A DNA stretch of 64,000 bases from Roseomonas sp. OT10 (GCF_020991085.1 NZ_CP087719.1:1632001-1696000), one strand, 5' to 3'; counted from the stretch's first letter, positions 9,174 through 18,428 are shown. The notes: generated by a model from the letters alone, not told the origin. Made by a program: numbers and translations.

Positions 9174-10946
9174 TCAGGCCTCCCCGGTGGCAGGCTGCCG
9201 CAGCCCGGCGAGCAGGCGGTCGAGTTGCGCCGCATGGCGCTCCTCCGCGGGGCCATTCTCCGCCTCCGTGGGCGCCTCCGTGGGCGCCTCCGTGGGCCTC
9301 GGCTCGCCCGGGCCGCGCATGGCCGCCAGCAGCAGGTCGGCCCGGACACGGCGGCGGGCCTCCCGGCGCAGGGAGGTCTCCAGCGCCTCGATCGTGGTGC
9401 GCCGCTCCTCCGGGCGCAGGTCGCCGGCGGCGCGCCGGGCCGCCTGGGCCGCGCGCCAGCGGGCGAAGACCGCGTCCACCAGCACCTCGGGCACCGGAAA
9501 AGGCGCTGCCGCGAGCAAGGCATCCAGCCATGCGGTTCGCCGCATGGCCTGGGCCTCCGCGGTCGCCTCCGCCACCAGCCGCCGGGCGACCTCCGCACGC
9601 AGGGCGGCGAGGTCCGGCCATCCCAGCAGCCGGGCGAGGTCCGGCCCGGGTGGCATGGGCTGGCGGACCTGCCGCAGCTGCAGGGTCAGCCGGGCCTCCC
9701 GTCGGCCGGGCTCGCCGGCCCCGGATGGCAGGATCAGGTCATGGGTCAGGCGCTCGCCCGCACGCCGCCCGACCAGCCGCTCCGACAGGCCCGCCGGGAT
9801 GCCCGCCGGGATGTCTGCCGCTGCCGTGGGTCCCACCGGCACCAGCAACCCGTCAGGCCAGGGGGAGGGCAGGCTGTCGCCCTCTCGCGCACCGCGCGAC
9901 AGCCGCATGCCCCCGAGCCGCAGCGTATAGGCGGCGTCGACCTCCCCCGGCGGCCGCAGGCGCAGGAAGACTCGGACCCCCGTCGTGCCCGGGTGCCGCA
10001 CGACCAGTTCGGCGGCGAATCGTTGCGCCGCCAGCCGCCCCGGCCCAGGGAGAGGCAGGGGCGCGTCGTGCCGCTCCACCAGGGTCCCGGCCGCGTCCTG
10101 TTCTTCCAGAAGCGCGCTGGCGGAGGTCCCGGGGTGGATCTCGCCCGCCAGGAGGCGCCAGGCGCCCTCAAGAAGAAGGGTCTCGCCGGGAACCACGGCG
10201 ACGGCCCCGGGCCGGTCCAGCGCCAGTTGCGGCGTCTGCTTCGGGGTGACGCGGCCTTCGATGCGCAGGTCCAGGCAGGGAAGGCCGTCCTCCTCCCCGG
10301 TCCCCTCCACCCGGGCCAGCCGCTCCTTCTGCCAGACCAGGCTCCAGCGCGGCGGCATGCGGTTGAGGCCCGGGACGGCGCCGACGCCATCCGGATTCCC
10401 CAGGAGATTGGCGGAATCGAGGGCTCGCACCGACTCCACGGACAGCACGACGCGGTCCCCGGCGGCGGCAGGCACCGGAGGCGCGGCCACCTGCCAGGGG
10501 CCATGCCGCCCCGCGAGACGCCGCAGCTCCGCATCCAGCCGGACGGCGTCCACGCTGATGGGGGGAAGGTCCGGTGGGCACAAGCCGGACGGGTCGGGGA
10601 CGGCGATGTCAGGCAGGGCCTCGAAGGCGATGTGCATCCGGCGCCCCCCATCGGGGCCGGGGGGCAGGGGGTTGAGCTTCGGCGACTCGGCCGGCCGGAG
10701 GCGGCGGGCGCCGATCAACTGGCGCGCGGCCTCCAGCGCCAGGCTGCGGACCGCCGCATCCGTCACGCCGCGGCCGAAGCGCGGCCGCAGGCTCTCGGGG
10801 TCGGCGCCGGGCGCCAGCCGGTCGCGCAACTCGGCCAGACGTGTCCGGACGGCACCATCCAGCACCGTCCCGGGGATCTCGACGATCGCGGCGTGGCGCA
10901 GGCCACGCACGGGTAGGGGTTGGACCAGGACGGAGGCAGCCTGCAT
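9174..10946 (-). CDS. Trigger-factor-like protein with an inserted ~200-residue domain
   Basis: A 590-residue protein that follows trigger factor end to end. The N-terminal domain (about 1-110) has AAIVEIPGTVLDG and LRPAESPKL. Next comes the linker FEALPDIAVPDPSGL at about 130. A PPIase-like domain opens with GDRVVLSVES (about 190) and closes with LSERLVGRRAGERL and LTLQLRQVRQP (about 400-440). A helical C-terminal arm runs from DLARLLGWPDLAALRAEVARR to ARRRVRADLLLAAM. The PPIase domain is split by roughly 200 beta-rich residues with no motif I know. The ribosome-docking motif (GFRxGK type) is missing: the region reads ESLRPRFGRGV. It stands beside EPS genes, so it may be a dedicated chaperone for the EPS machinery rather than a ribosomal one (inference). 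The start codon is uncertain because no strong Shine-Dalgarno is seen. Confidence 0.62.
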   Translation of the reverse strand: MQAASVLVQPLPVRGLRHAAIVEIPGTVLDGAVRTRLAELRDRLAPGADPESLRPRFGRGVTDAAVRSLALEAARQLIGARRLRPAESPKLNPLPPGPDGGRRMHIAFEALPDIAVPDPSGLCPPDLPPISVDAVRLDAELRRLAGRHGPWQVAAPPVPAAAGDRVVLSVESVRALDSANLLGNPDGVGAVPGLNRMPPRWSLVWQKERLARVEGTGEEDGLPCLDLRIEGRVTPKQTPQLALDRPGAVAVVPGETLLLEGAWRLLAGEIHPGTSASALLEEQDAAGTLVERHDAPLPLPGPGRLAAQRFAAELVVRHPGTTGVRVFLRLRPPGEVDAAYTLRLGGMRLSRGAREGDSLPSPWPDGLLVPVGPTAAADIPAGIPAGLSERLVGRRAGERLTHDLILPSGAGEPGRREARLTLQLRQVRQPMPPGPDLARLLGWPDLAALRAEVARRLVAEATAEAQAMRRTAWLDALLAAAPFPVPEVLVDAVFARWRAAQAARRAAGDLRPEERRTTIEALETSLRREARRRVRADLLLAAMRGPGEPRPTEAPTEAPTEAENGPAEERHAAQLDRLLAGLRQPATGEA

Positions 10947-11714
10947 CAGGAATGTCTGCCTCACGGCGGCAAGGAGGCCAACGGGGATCGACGGCTGGCC
11001 CGGCGCGGAGGGGCGCCGCTGCCCCGGATGCCAGGGCGAGCCTGGGGTGGCGGGATGGCTGCCAGTGCCGAGGCAGGCCCGCCGGTCAGCGGTCGCGGAT
11101 ATCCCGCTGCGCCGTCCCCTCGCACCCTCATCGGCGCGTGGGGTGAGGGAACGGTCCAGGCCAGCGCCCACCAGAACGTTCCGCCCGGAAGATCAATTGG
11201 CCTGCCTGCGACCGGGAGAGGATGGCGGGCCACGGCGATTCTCCCGCAAGGATGCAGAATCTGTCGCAGGCCTACTACGGCGCGAGTAAATCCACCGTGA
11301 GCGCTTCGATACAGATGGTCTGCCCTTGAAATAGGCTTGCGCTGCATTGCAACATACTGGCGTACGGCATGGCTCGCAGCCCGCCCGTGACGTCCTCCGA
11401 CACCCTTCAAGGCGGTTAGACGAAACGGAATCAAAACAGTATCCAAACGCGGGACTTGTATCAGATCAACGATAGCAGTTTAAAAAATGATATGGTGCTG
11501 ACATCGTTTTCGGACGTCGGGTGCCAAATGAGGCGGTTTTGTGACAAAAATCTGGGTTCCGGACCTGACGAACTCGCGTGGTACGCGAACTGACCGAAAT
11601 TTCCATCTGGACAATGTGCAGTGCGGCAGTTACCAGACCGTTAAGACCTCAGACCAAGAAGGGGGAGGGCCACTGTCCGGGAATCCCAATGGGACGCTTC
11701 GCGGAGGCAATCCT
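10947..11714. other. 768-bp non-coding region upstream of EPS locus 1
   Basis: The intergenic region between the trigger-factor-like gene and the divergent sugar transferase. No convincing gene is seen; short open frames here have no Shine-Dalgarno or family resemblance. The part from about 11280 to 11540 is clearly more AT-rich than the surrounding DNA (for example a TTTAAAAAATGATAT tract at 11479-11493), as expected for a promoter or regulator-binding region. A long 5' leader for the sugar transferase is possible. Confidence 0.6.
11456..11484 (+). promoter_or_regulatory. Candidate sigma-70-like promoter for the EPS sugar transferase
   Basis: TTGTAT at 11456-11461 is followed, after 17 bases, by TTTAAA at 11479-11484, inside the AT-rich part of the intergenic region. 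It matches the usual -35/-10 arrangement only partly. If used, it would give a leader of more than 220 bases before ATG 11715. Weak prediction. Confidence 0.3.
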
Positions 11715-12449
11715 ATGCTCGACGCCCTGAACGATCTTGGCCGGCGTGCTTCCACGCCGACCCTCATGGAGCAGTCGGCAGGCTACGGCCTGCCAGCCGT
11801 CGCTCTCGATGCTGCGTCAAGCCCCGCGCACAGCGAATGGACGCAGGGCGTGAAGCGCGGCTTCGACGTGTCGCTGGCGATCGTGCTGCTCGTGATCCTG
11901 GCGCCCCTGATGCTGATCCTGGCCCTCGCCGTCCGCAAGGATGGCGGACCGGCCTTCTACGGCCACCGCCGGGTCGGGCGGGGGGGCGTCGAGTTCCCCT
12001 GCCTCAAGTTCCGCAGCATGGTCATCAACTCCGACCAGGTGTTGCAGGAGCTGCTGGCGCGCGACCCGGTGGCCGCCAAGGACTGGGCCACGAACCGCAA
12101 GCTGCGCCACGACCCCCGGGTGACCCGGATCGGCCGCTTCCTGCGGGCGACGAGCCTCGACGAGCTGCCGCAGATCATCAACGTGCTGCGCGGCGAGATG
12201 AGCTTCGTCGGTCCCCGGCCGGTCGTCACGGACGAGTTGCGCCGCCACTACGGCGCCGCCACGGCCCACTACATCGCCGTCCGCCCGGGCATCACGGGCC
12301 TCTGGCAGATCAGCGGCCGCAGCGACACCACCTATGTCGAGCGGGTGGAGTTGGACCAGCGCTACGTCCAGGAGTTCTCCATCCTCCAGGACCTGCGCAT
12401 CCTGCTGCGCACCGTCCCGGCCGTCCTGGCCCGGCGCGGCGCCTATTGA
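11715..12449 (+). CDS. Undecaprenyl-phosphate sugar-1-phosphate transferase (short GumD/AceA-like)
   Basis: A 244-residue bacterial sugar transferase predicted to start an EPS repeat unit by moving a hexose-1-phosphate from its UDP-sugar onto undecaprenyl phosphate. One membrane helix (about 38-60) precedes the catalytic core. The core carries LKFRSM, the signature DELPQIINVLRGEMSFVGPR, and PGITGLWQISGRS. It lacks the multi-helix N-terminal half of full GumD/WbaP proteins and is the catalytic-core-only form. ATG 11715 has GGAGG seven bases upstream. It leads EPS locus 1 and is followed after 61 bp by a glycosyltransferase. Confidence 0.9.
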   Translation: MLDALNDLGRRASTPTLMEQSAGYGLPAVALDAASSPAHSEWTQGVKRGFDVSLAIVLLVILAPLMLILALAVRKDGGPAFYGHRRVGRGGVEFPCLKFRSMVINSDQVLQELLARDPVAAKDWATNRKLRHDPRVTRIGRFLRATSLDELPQIINVLRGEMSFVGPRPVVTDELRRHYGAATAHYIAVRPGITGLWQISGRSDTTYVERVELDQRYVQEFSILQDLRILLRTVPAVLARRGAY

Positions 12450-12510
12450 TCCAGCCGCCCCGGGCTGATCCGCGCCGCGGTCCCCGCCAGGGGCGCGGCG
12501 CCTCACCGTC

Positions 12511-14022
12511 ATGAATGTCCCACTGCACAACGGGGCTCCCGCCCCGGGGGCGGGCCTCCTGTCCGCCGGCGACACGGAACGCCTGCCGGTGCCGCTGGTC
12601 AGCGTGATCGTCGCCAACTGGAACGGCGAACGGTTCCTGGCCGGAACGCTCCACGCCATCCTCTCGCAGAGCGTGACGGCGATCGAGGTCATCGTCGCGG
12701 ACGACGCCTCCACCGATGGCAGCTGCGCCCTGGTCGAAGCCATCGCCGCCACCGATCCGCGCGTGCGGCTGTTGCGCGCCCCGGCCAATGGCGGCCCCGC
12801 GGCGGCGCGGAACCGGGCGCTGGACGCGGCGCGCGGGCGCTGGGCCGCCGTGGTGGACAGCGACGACCTGCTGCATCCCGAGCGGCTCCGCCGCCTGGTC
12901 GCGGCGGCGGAGGCGGCGGGCTCCGACATCGCGGCCGACGACCTGCTGATCTTCGACGATGGCGGAGTCGTCCCGCCCTCCCGCATGCTGCCGCCTGGCA
13001 GCCGCCAGACCTTCACCGTGGATGCAGCAGGCTGGATTCGCGCGAACACGCTGTTCGCCGGCGGGCCCATGCTGGGCTACCTCAAGCCCATCTTCCGGCG
13101 TGAGGCGCTGCAGCGCCATGGCGTGCGCTACGACGAGCGCCTGCGCATCGCCGAGGATTACGACTTCATCCTGCAGCTGCTGCTCGCCGGGGCGCGGTTC
13201 AGCGTCCATCCGGACCTGACCTATTTCTATCGCAAGCATGCGGCCTCGATCTCCCACCGCCTGTCCCTTCGCACCCTCTCGGCCATGGCCGCCGCGAATG
13301 ACGTGCCGCTGGCGGAAGGGGCGCCCGAGGTGGTGCGGGCCGCCCTGCGCCGGCGCGCCGGGAGCCTGTCCGATGCCCTGGCCTTCGAGCACCTCGTCGC
13401 CGCGCTGAAGGCGCGCCGGCCGCTGGAGGCGATGCGGCAGCTGCTGCACCGGCCCGGCGCGGCACGCCCCCTGGCCGGGGCAATGGGCGACCGGCTGCGT
13501 CGCCTGTCCCGCCGGCGCGGCGGACCCCAGGCCGCGACGGGGGAGGGGCAGGTGGCCCTGATCACCCGCCAGCCGCTGGAGGGCTGGGAGACGGAGTCCG
13601 GCCGACGGCTGCTGCGTCTCGTCAGCGCCCTGGCCGGGGCGGGCCTGGCGGTGGACCTGCTCTGCCCCGCCCCCGGCGCCCCGGCGACGCCGCAGGCCCC
13701 GCCCCCGGGCGTCCGCCGGCTGCTGCTGCGTGGGAACGGGATGCGGGACGCCGGGGCGGCGACGGACGCCGTGCCGGCGGATGACGCGGCAGCGCTCTTC
13801 GTCGCGCAGCACGCCCATGGCGCCGCCATCGTGCTGGCGGATGGGGAGGAGATGGCGGCGTTGCTGCCGTACTCTCTCCGTCCGGAGAAGGGGTGGGCGG
13901 TGCTGCGTGGCGCCGGGTTGCCCGGCGCGGCGTTGCCGGACTGGGCCGGTATGGTCTTCGACCTGCAAGACGGATCGGCGGCAGGCAGCCTGGTCGACTG
14001 GGCCGTCCGGCACGGCCGCTGA
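12511..14022 (+). CDS. Family 2 glycosyltransferase with C-terminal extension
   Basis: A 503-residue protein. Residues 25-250 form a GT-A/GT2 domain: VSVIVANWNGERFLAGTL, IVADDASTDGS, and VVDSDDL as the metal-binding DxD. It probably adds one sugar to the EPS lipid-linked repeat on the cytoplasmic face. Residues from about 340 onward (LITRQPLEGWETESGRRLLR to the end) form a second region of unknown function that resembles the start of a GT-B nucleotide fold but looks incomplete. It is in the same orientation as the sugar transferase and probably in its operon. Confidence 0.85.
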   Translation: MNVPLHNGAPAPGAGLLSAGDTERLPVPLVSVIVANWNGERFLAGTLHAILSQSVTAIEVIVADDASTDGSCALVEAIAATDPRVRLLRAPANGGPAAARNRALDAARGRWAAVVDSDDLLHPERLRRLVAAAEAAGSDIAADDLLIFDDGGVVPPSRMLPPGSRQTFTVDAAGWIRANTLFAGGPMLGYLKPIFRREALQRHGVRYDERLRIAEDYDFILQLLLAGARFSVHPDLTYFYRKHAASISHRLSLRTLSAMAAANDVPLAEGAPEVVRAALRRRAGSLSDALAFEHLVAALKARRPLEAMRQLLHRPGAARPLAGAMGDRLRRLSRRRGGPQAATGEGQVALITRQPLEGWETESGRRLLRLVSALAGAGLAVDLLCPAPGAPATPQAPPPGVRRLLLRGNGMRDAGAATDAVPADDAAALFVAQHAHGAAIVLADGEEMAALLPYSLRPEKGWAVLRGAGLPGAALPDWAGMVFDLQDGSAAGSLVDWAVRHGR

Positions 14023-14094
14023 CCGGCTGGCGAGGGGCCCGGGCCGGGCCGTTGCCAGCCCCCGGACCGACCCCCGGACGCCGGCCCGGTGGGA

Positions 14095-15396
14095 TCAGCG
14101 CGCCGTCTTGTCGGACTCGCCCGGGCCCGTGGGGAACCCTTCCGTGGCATCCGGCCGGGACACGTCCTGCGGTGCGCCGGCCGGACCTGCCGCCGCGGCC
14201 GGTGGCCGGCGGCCGCGCGCCAGCAGCATGAACAGGCGCTCCACGGTGACGTAGTAGAGGAAGCCGAGCAGCAGCGAGACGAGGATCAGCAGCACCGGCA
14301 GGCCGATCATCGTGGCCCAGCTGTCCGGCAACGGCACGATGCGGGACACCACCACGGCGGTGACGTGCATCGCCGGCACATGGACGAGGTAGACCGAGTA
14401 GCACATCGTCCCGATCAGGGCGATCGCCGGCACCGCCAGCAGCCGCCGCGCGATGCGCCCGCGCATCCCGCCATAATACACGGCCACGGCGCAGAGCATG
14501 GAGGCCACGATGCGCAGCGGATCATCCGGCAGGGTGGTGGCGCCGTGCCGCTCGAACACGCCGGTGAAGGCAAGCCCGGCCAGCCCCGCGACGAAGAGCG
14601 CGTCGAAGCGTAGGCCCGGCGTCGCCTGCAGCGGATCGTTCCGGCTGGTGGCATCGGCCACCAGGATGCCTGCCCAGAACAGGTGGAAGAACTTCAGCAG
14701 GGTCCAGCGGTAGCGCCCCCATTCGCCGAACACATGCGCTGCGGTGATCGCGGCCAGCATGGACAGGATCAGGACCGCGACGCCGAGGATGGCCCGGTCG
14801 CGCGGCTGCCGGATACGCAGGTACAACCAGACCAGCAGCGGGCTGATCAGGTAGAACTGCATCTCGATCTCGAGCGACCAGGTCGGCGGGTTGAGCCGCG
14901 GCGGTGCGTTGAACAGGATCCCGTGGATGTAGAGCACGCTGGCCGCGAAGCTCTGACCCAGCGACGCATCCTGCCCCTGGAAGCTGGGCGCGTTGGGCAC
15001 CTGGCCGGCCGAGGACAGCAGGACGAAGCAACCGGCCATGACGATCAGGTAGGGCGGCACGATCCGGATCAGGCGGCGCTGGTAGAAATCGGGGGTGGAC
15101 GGCCAGGCGCCGCGCTGCGCGCCCTTGATGAAGGGCTGGGCGATGATGAAGCCGCTGATGAAGAAGAACAGCGCGACCCCGACCTCGCCATGGGGTACCC
15201 AGCCGAGGATGCTTTCGCCCAGGCTGCCGGTGCTGCCGTCGGAGAACCGCGTGGCGCGCAGGGTGCTGTGCCAGACCAGCACGGAGGCGATGGCGAGGAA
15301 GCGGAGGCCGTCGATCTGCGCGATGTAGCGGGTGCTGGCCACCGGGCGGCCGAACCGCGCCGGGATGGCAGCAAGGCTTCGCAGCAGGCTTGTCAT
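14095..15396 (-). CDS. Acyltransferase family 3 membrane protein
   Basis: A 433-residue integral membrane protein of the OafA/ExoZ type with about ten hydrophobic segments. It starts with IAQIDGLRFLAIASVLVWHS, carries the conserved His of the first helix, and has FYQRRLIRIVPPYL, the family's Arg-rich R-x-x-R-I-x-P motif. Such proteins move acetyl or succinyl groups onto EPS or O-antigen sugars across the membrane. ATG 15396 has AGGAG upstream. The Pro/Gly-rich C-terminus (about the last 40 residues) is cytoplasmic. It converges with the preceding GT2 gene. Confidence 0.9.
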   Translation of the reverse strand: MTSLLRSLAAIPARFGRPVASTRYIAQIDGLRFLAIASVLVWHSTLRATRFSDGSTGSLGESILGWVPHGEVGVALFFFISGFIIAQPFIKGAQRGAWPSTPDFYQRRLIRIVPPYLIVMAGCFVLLSSAGQVPNAPSFQGQDASLGQSFAASVLYIHGILFNAPPRLNPPTWSLEIEMQFYLISPLLVWLYLRIRQPRDRAILGVAVLILSMLAAITAAHVFGEWGRYRWTLLKFFHLFWAGILVADATSRNDPLQATPGLRFDALFVAGLAGLAFTGVFERHGATTLPDDPLRIVASMLCAVAVYYGGMRGRIARRLLAVPAIALIGTMCYSVYLVHVPAMHVTAVVVSRIVPLPDSWATMIGLPVLLILVSLLLGFLYYVTVERLFMLLARGRRPPAAAAGPAGAPQDVSRPDATEGFPTGPGESDKTAR

Positions 15397-15753
15397 GATC
15401 GGCTCCTGCCTTGGTTCTGCGATCCCGCGAGGGCCGCGGCCGCTTCCGTCACGGCACGCGGCATTCCGCTGGAAGACCGCAAGCTTGCGCCTCTCATCGG
15501 CATCGGCTCCGGGGGGACGTCGCTGCGTCCGGATCGACTGTCGTCCCGTTCGCCGTGGCGCCGGGCTTGCCCTGGCCTGTCTCGGTCCCGGAGACGGGAA
15601 CCGGCTCTGCCGGGAATTCCTGACCCTGTCGCGAAGATTGCCGCATCCGTCCGGCGAAGGACAGGGAAATATCGCTGACCCATCCGTTGGCAGCCATGCC
15701 GGAAGCCAGGATCGCGTTGCCCCGGCGCGACGCCCCCTGCCATGCCGGGCGCG
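15397..15753. other. 357-bp intergenic region
   Basis: Lies between the SGNH-like gene and the acyltransferase on the same strand. It holds the AGGAG Shine-Dalgarno of the acyltransferase near 15404-15408. I see no other gene, terminator with a U-tract, or clear promoter in it. The frames that cross it are low-complexity and have no start signals. Confidence 0.5.
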
Positions 15754-16806
15754 TCATCCCAGGCGGGGGCGGCAGCTTCCCTGCGCCACCATGGCGCCCG
15801 GCGTCGCGCGCGCGTCGCCGAGGCTGTGGCCGACACGCTCGGACATCTTCGCGGCACCCATCATGTTCATGTGGTGGAAGTCGCTCCAATTCTGCGGATC
15901 GGCAAGGATGTCCTGCGCGCTGATGAGCGGGCCGAGCCCCTGGTACCAGCTCATGTCGTAGGGTTCGGCATTCTGTCCGTAGGAAGGCAGGTAGAGCAGC
16001 CGCACGGGCACGCCCTTCTCCTTCGCCAGCGTCAGGATCTCCGTCAGGTAGCGTCGCGGCATCGCGAACTCGAAGTCGCGCAGCGCAGGGCCCAGCATCG
16101 AGAGGTTCTTGTTGGCGCGCACGATGGCCGCCTCGCGCTCCAGCGCGTCGCGGTCGGCGATGCGGTCGCGCAGGGGGGTGAAGGCGACGCCGCCGACGGC
16201 GACCTGGCGCGTGTTGTCCGGGTTGGGGCCGTCGTAGTGCTTCGGATCGAACTCGCGCCGCAATCCGTACTGCTCCGGGAAGAGCGTCTTCCAGGCCAGC
16301 ATGATCTGGCGCAGCGGCAGCTTCGAGAGGTCGGAGAAGTACTTCAGGTTGATGAGCATCGGTGCCTCGAGCACGTCGCTCACCTCTGCGATGTAGGCGA
16401 AGGCGGGGTGGGGCAGGCGGGTCTCGTTCTCGAACACCTCCAGCACCAGCGTGCCGACCCGCCGGTTCTCCAGCAGCTCCCGCACGATGAGCCAGTGCAG
16501 GTTGCGGCCATAGGACGGGATGGCGAGGTTCGTCACGTTCAGGCATCGCCCGCTGCCATCGGCGATGCTGCGCTCCACCGCCTGCGGGTCGATGCCGTTC
16601 AGCGTCCGCGAGGTGCCCACGAAGGCCACGTCGATCGGCGTGTCGTCGAAGTGGATCCGCTCGTAGAGCCAGCCCAGCCGGGCGAAGGATTCCACCCGGA
16701 CGTCCTGGAAGCGGATGTAGCGGTCGTGCGGCAGGAACAGGCTTCCCACCAGGACGGCCAGGGCGCAGGCCAGGCCGATCCCGATCAGGCGCAGGGCGGA
16801 TCGCAT
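15754..16806 (-). CDS. SGNH/AlgX-like membrane-anchored partner of the MBOAT acyltransferase
   Basis: A 350-residue protein with one N-terminal membrane helix (about residues 5-24) and an extracytoplasmic domain. FVGTSRTLNG near residue 65 fits the SGNH Gly-x-Ser nucleophile block, and WSDFHHMN near residue 320 fits the late Asp-x-x-His block. It starts 16 bp after the MBOAT stop, with GAGG before ATG 16806. The MBOAT plus SGNH-protein pairing is the AlgI/AlgJ-AlgX logic of polysaccharide O-acetylation: the MBOAT brings the acyl group across the membrane and the SGNH protein places it on the polymer. The exact family is not certain, since sequence similarity to AlgX is only seen at motif level. 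Confidence 0.65.
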   Translation of the reverse strand: MRSALRLIGIGLACALAVLVGSLFLPHDRYIRFQDVRVESFARLGWLYERIHFDDTPIDVAFVGTSRTLNGIDPQAVERSIADGSGRCLNVTNLAIPSYGRNLHWLIVRELLENRRVGTLVLEVFENETRLPHPAFAYIAEVSDVLEAPMLINLKYFSDLSKLPLRQIMLAWKTLFPEQYGLRREFDPKHYDGPNPDNTRQVAVGGVAFTPLRDRIADRDALEREAAIVRANKNLSMLGPALRDFEFAMPRRYLTEILTLAKEKGVPVRLLYLPSYGQNAEPYDMSWYQGLGPLISAQDILADPQNWSDFHHMNMMGAAKMSERVGHSLGDARATPGAMVAQGSCRPRLG

Positions 16807-16822
16807 CGCCTCGTTTCCCCGC

Positions 16823-18346
16823 TCAGAAGTTGAAGTACAGGAAGATGCCCGGGTCGGGCAGGCGGGCGAAGCAGATCCCGGCCAGCACACCCAGCGCGGC
16901 CGCGGCCAGGGCGGCGTTGCGGGCGAAGACCGGCCGCGCCTCGACGGGCCGGTGGGCCGTGGTGTGCGGGCCGACCGGGCGGCTGTCCGTGGCCTCGCCG
17001 GGATGGGACGGGCCGGCCGCGCCCTCGAAGGCCTCGGGGTAGCGGACCATCTGCAGCACGTTCGGCAGCAGGAAGGCGATGGCGGCGGCGCCGGCCACCA
17101 CGATCCAGCCGAAGGCGGGGCCGGGGATACCGGTCACGGCCGTCCCGGGGACCAGCCCGACCATGGCCGCCAGCATGCCGAGCGCCGAGCCGACCGAGGG
17201 GGCGCGGAAGAAGACCCAGCCGACCACGACGGCGAGGAAGGTGAGGGCCCAGGCGAAGAGGGCGAAGGCGGGGGAGCGGATCTCGCCGACCGTGGCGCGC
17301 CAGAGGTGGTTCACGATCAGGTAGAGCCCATGCAGCACGCCCCAGATGACGAAGGTCCAGGCGGCGCCATGCCAGAGGCCGCCGATCGCCATGGTCGCCA
17401 GCAGGTTCACGTAGCGCCGGTGCTTGCCCTTCCGGTTGCCGCCCAGCGGAACGTAGACGTAGTTGCGCAGGAAGGCGGAGAGGGTGATGTGCCAGCGCCG
17501 CCAGAACTCGATGATGCTGCCGGAGCGGTAGGGCGAGAAGAAGTTCACCGGGAAGCGGATGCCGAAGAGCAGGCCCAGCCCCACGGCCATGTCCGAGTAG
17601 CCGGAGAAGTCGAAATAGAGCTGGAACGTATAGGCCAGCGCGCCCAGCCAGGCATCGGCGACGGTGGGCGCATGGCCGGCCAGCGCCGCGGTGAAGACGG
17701 GGTCGGCGTAGGTGGCCAGGGTGTCCGCCACCAGCACCTTCTTGGTCAGCCCCAGGATCAGCACCGCGAGCCCTGCCAGCACCCAGGAATGCGGCAGCGG
17801 GCCGCGGCCGGCGGCGGCGAACTGCGGCAGCATCTCCTTGTGGTGGGTGATGGGGCCCGCGATCAGGTGCGGGAAGAACAGGATGAAGAGCATGTAGTCC
17901 AGCAGGGTGCCGGCCGGGTGGTCGCCCTTCCGGATCTCCACGATGTAGGCGATCTGCTGGAAGGTGAAGAAGCTGATGGCCAGCGGCAGGATCACCGCGC
18001 GGAAGCCGAATTCCCAGCCGAACACCGCCTCGAGGTTGCCCAGGAAGAAGCCGGCGTACTTGTAGTAGCCGAGCAGGCCCAGGTTGAAGATCAGCCCGAC
18101 CAGCAGCACCGGTCCACGCCGCGGAACGGGCAGGCGGTGCATGAACGCGCCGATGGCGTAGTTGGCCAGGATCGAGCCGAGGACGAGGAAGACGTACTTC
18201 CAGTCCCACCAGCCGTAGAAGAACAGCGAGGCGCAGACGAGGAAGACCTTCGCCGGCAGCTGCCAGCCACGCACGCGGCAGGTGTGATAGACGAGCAGGC
18301 AGACCGGCAGGAACGCCAGGAGGAACTCGAAGGAGCCGAACAGCAT
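16823..18346 (-). CDS. MBOAT-family O-acyltransferase (AlgI-like)
   Basis: A 507-residue membrane protein of the AlgI/DltB type. Typical segments are ASLFFYGWWDWKYVFL, LPLAISFFTFQQIAYIVE, FFPHLIAGPI, FSGYSDMAVGLGLLFG and FWRRWHITLSAFLRNYVYVP. The catalytic His is in GGLWHGAAWTF. The length fits AlgI. About 90 C-terminal residues (Pro/His-rich, then a last helix) extend beyond the core. ATG 18346 is the first Met of the conserved N-terminus. It is probably cotranscribed with the downstream SGNH-like gene and supplies acyl groups for EPS decoration. Confidence 0.92.
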   Translation of the reverse strand: MLFGSFEFLLAFLPVCLLVYHTCRVRGWQLPAKVFLVCASLFFYGWWDWKYVFLVLGSILANYAIGAFMHRLPVPRRGPVLLVGLIFNLGLLGYYKYAGFFLGNLEAVFGWEFGFRAVILPLAISFFTFQQIAYIVEIRKGDHPAGTLLDYMLFILFFPHLIAGPITHHKEMLPQFAAAGRGPLPHSWVLAGLAVLILGLTKKVLVADTLATYADPVFTAALAGHAPTVADAWLGALAYTFQLYFDFSGYSDMAVGLGLLFGIRFPVNFFSPYRSGSIIEFWRRWHITLSAFLRNYVYVPLGGNRKGKHRRYVNLLATMAIGGLWHGAAWTFVIWGVLHGLYLIVNHLWRATVGEIRSPAFALFAWALTFLAVVVGWVFFRAPSVGSALGMLAAMVGLVPGTAVTGIPGPAFGWIVVAGAAAIAFLLPNVLQMVRYPEAFEGAAGPSHPGEATDSRPVGPHTTAHRPVEARPVFARNAALAAAALGVLAGICFARLPDPGIFLYFNF

Positions 18347-18410
18347 TCGGGAACCGGTCTCCCAGCAGGGACGGACGCCTCTTCCCCGGGGTCTGATTTT
18401 GCTGGCACGA

Positions 18411-18428
18411 GGCATCCGTGCGGATGCC
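18411..18428. other. Perfect 7-bp hairpin between glycanase and MBOAT genes
   Basis: GGCATCC and GGATGCC flank a 4-base loop, within the 214-bp gap between the GH16 gene end and the MBOAT start. No T-run follows on either strand, so it is not a standard intrinsic terminator. It could be an attenuator or an mRNA end-protecting stem. Confidence 0.35.

Noticed and set aside
11421-11431. 11-base string ACGAAACGGAA shared by the region upstream of the EPS sugar transferase and the region just before the glycanase gene (21647-21657, minus strand)
   Set aside because: Distances to the start codons differ greatly (about 290 against 9 bases) and no third copy was noticed; likely chance or a weak Shine-Dalgarno in the second case.
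14023-14094. GC-rich stems between the convergent GT2 and acyltransferase genes as a terminator
   Set aside because: Many GC-rich stems can be drawn in such DNA; none is followed by a T-run.
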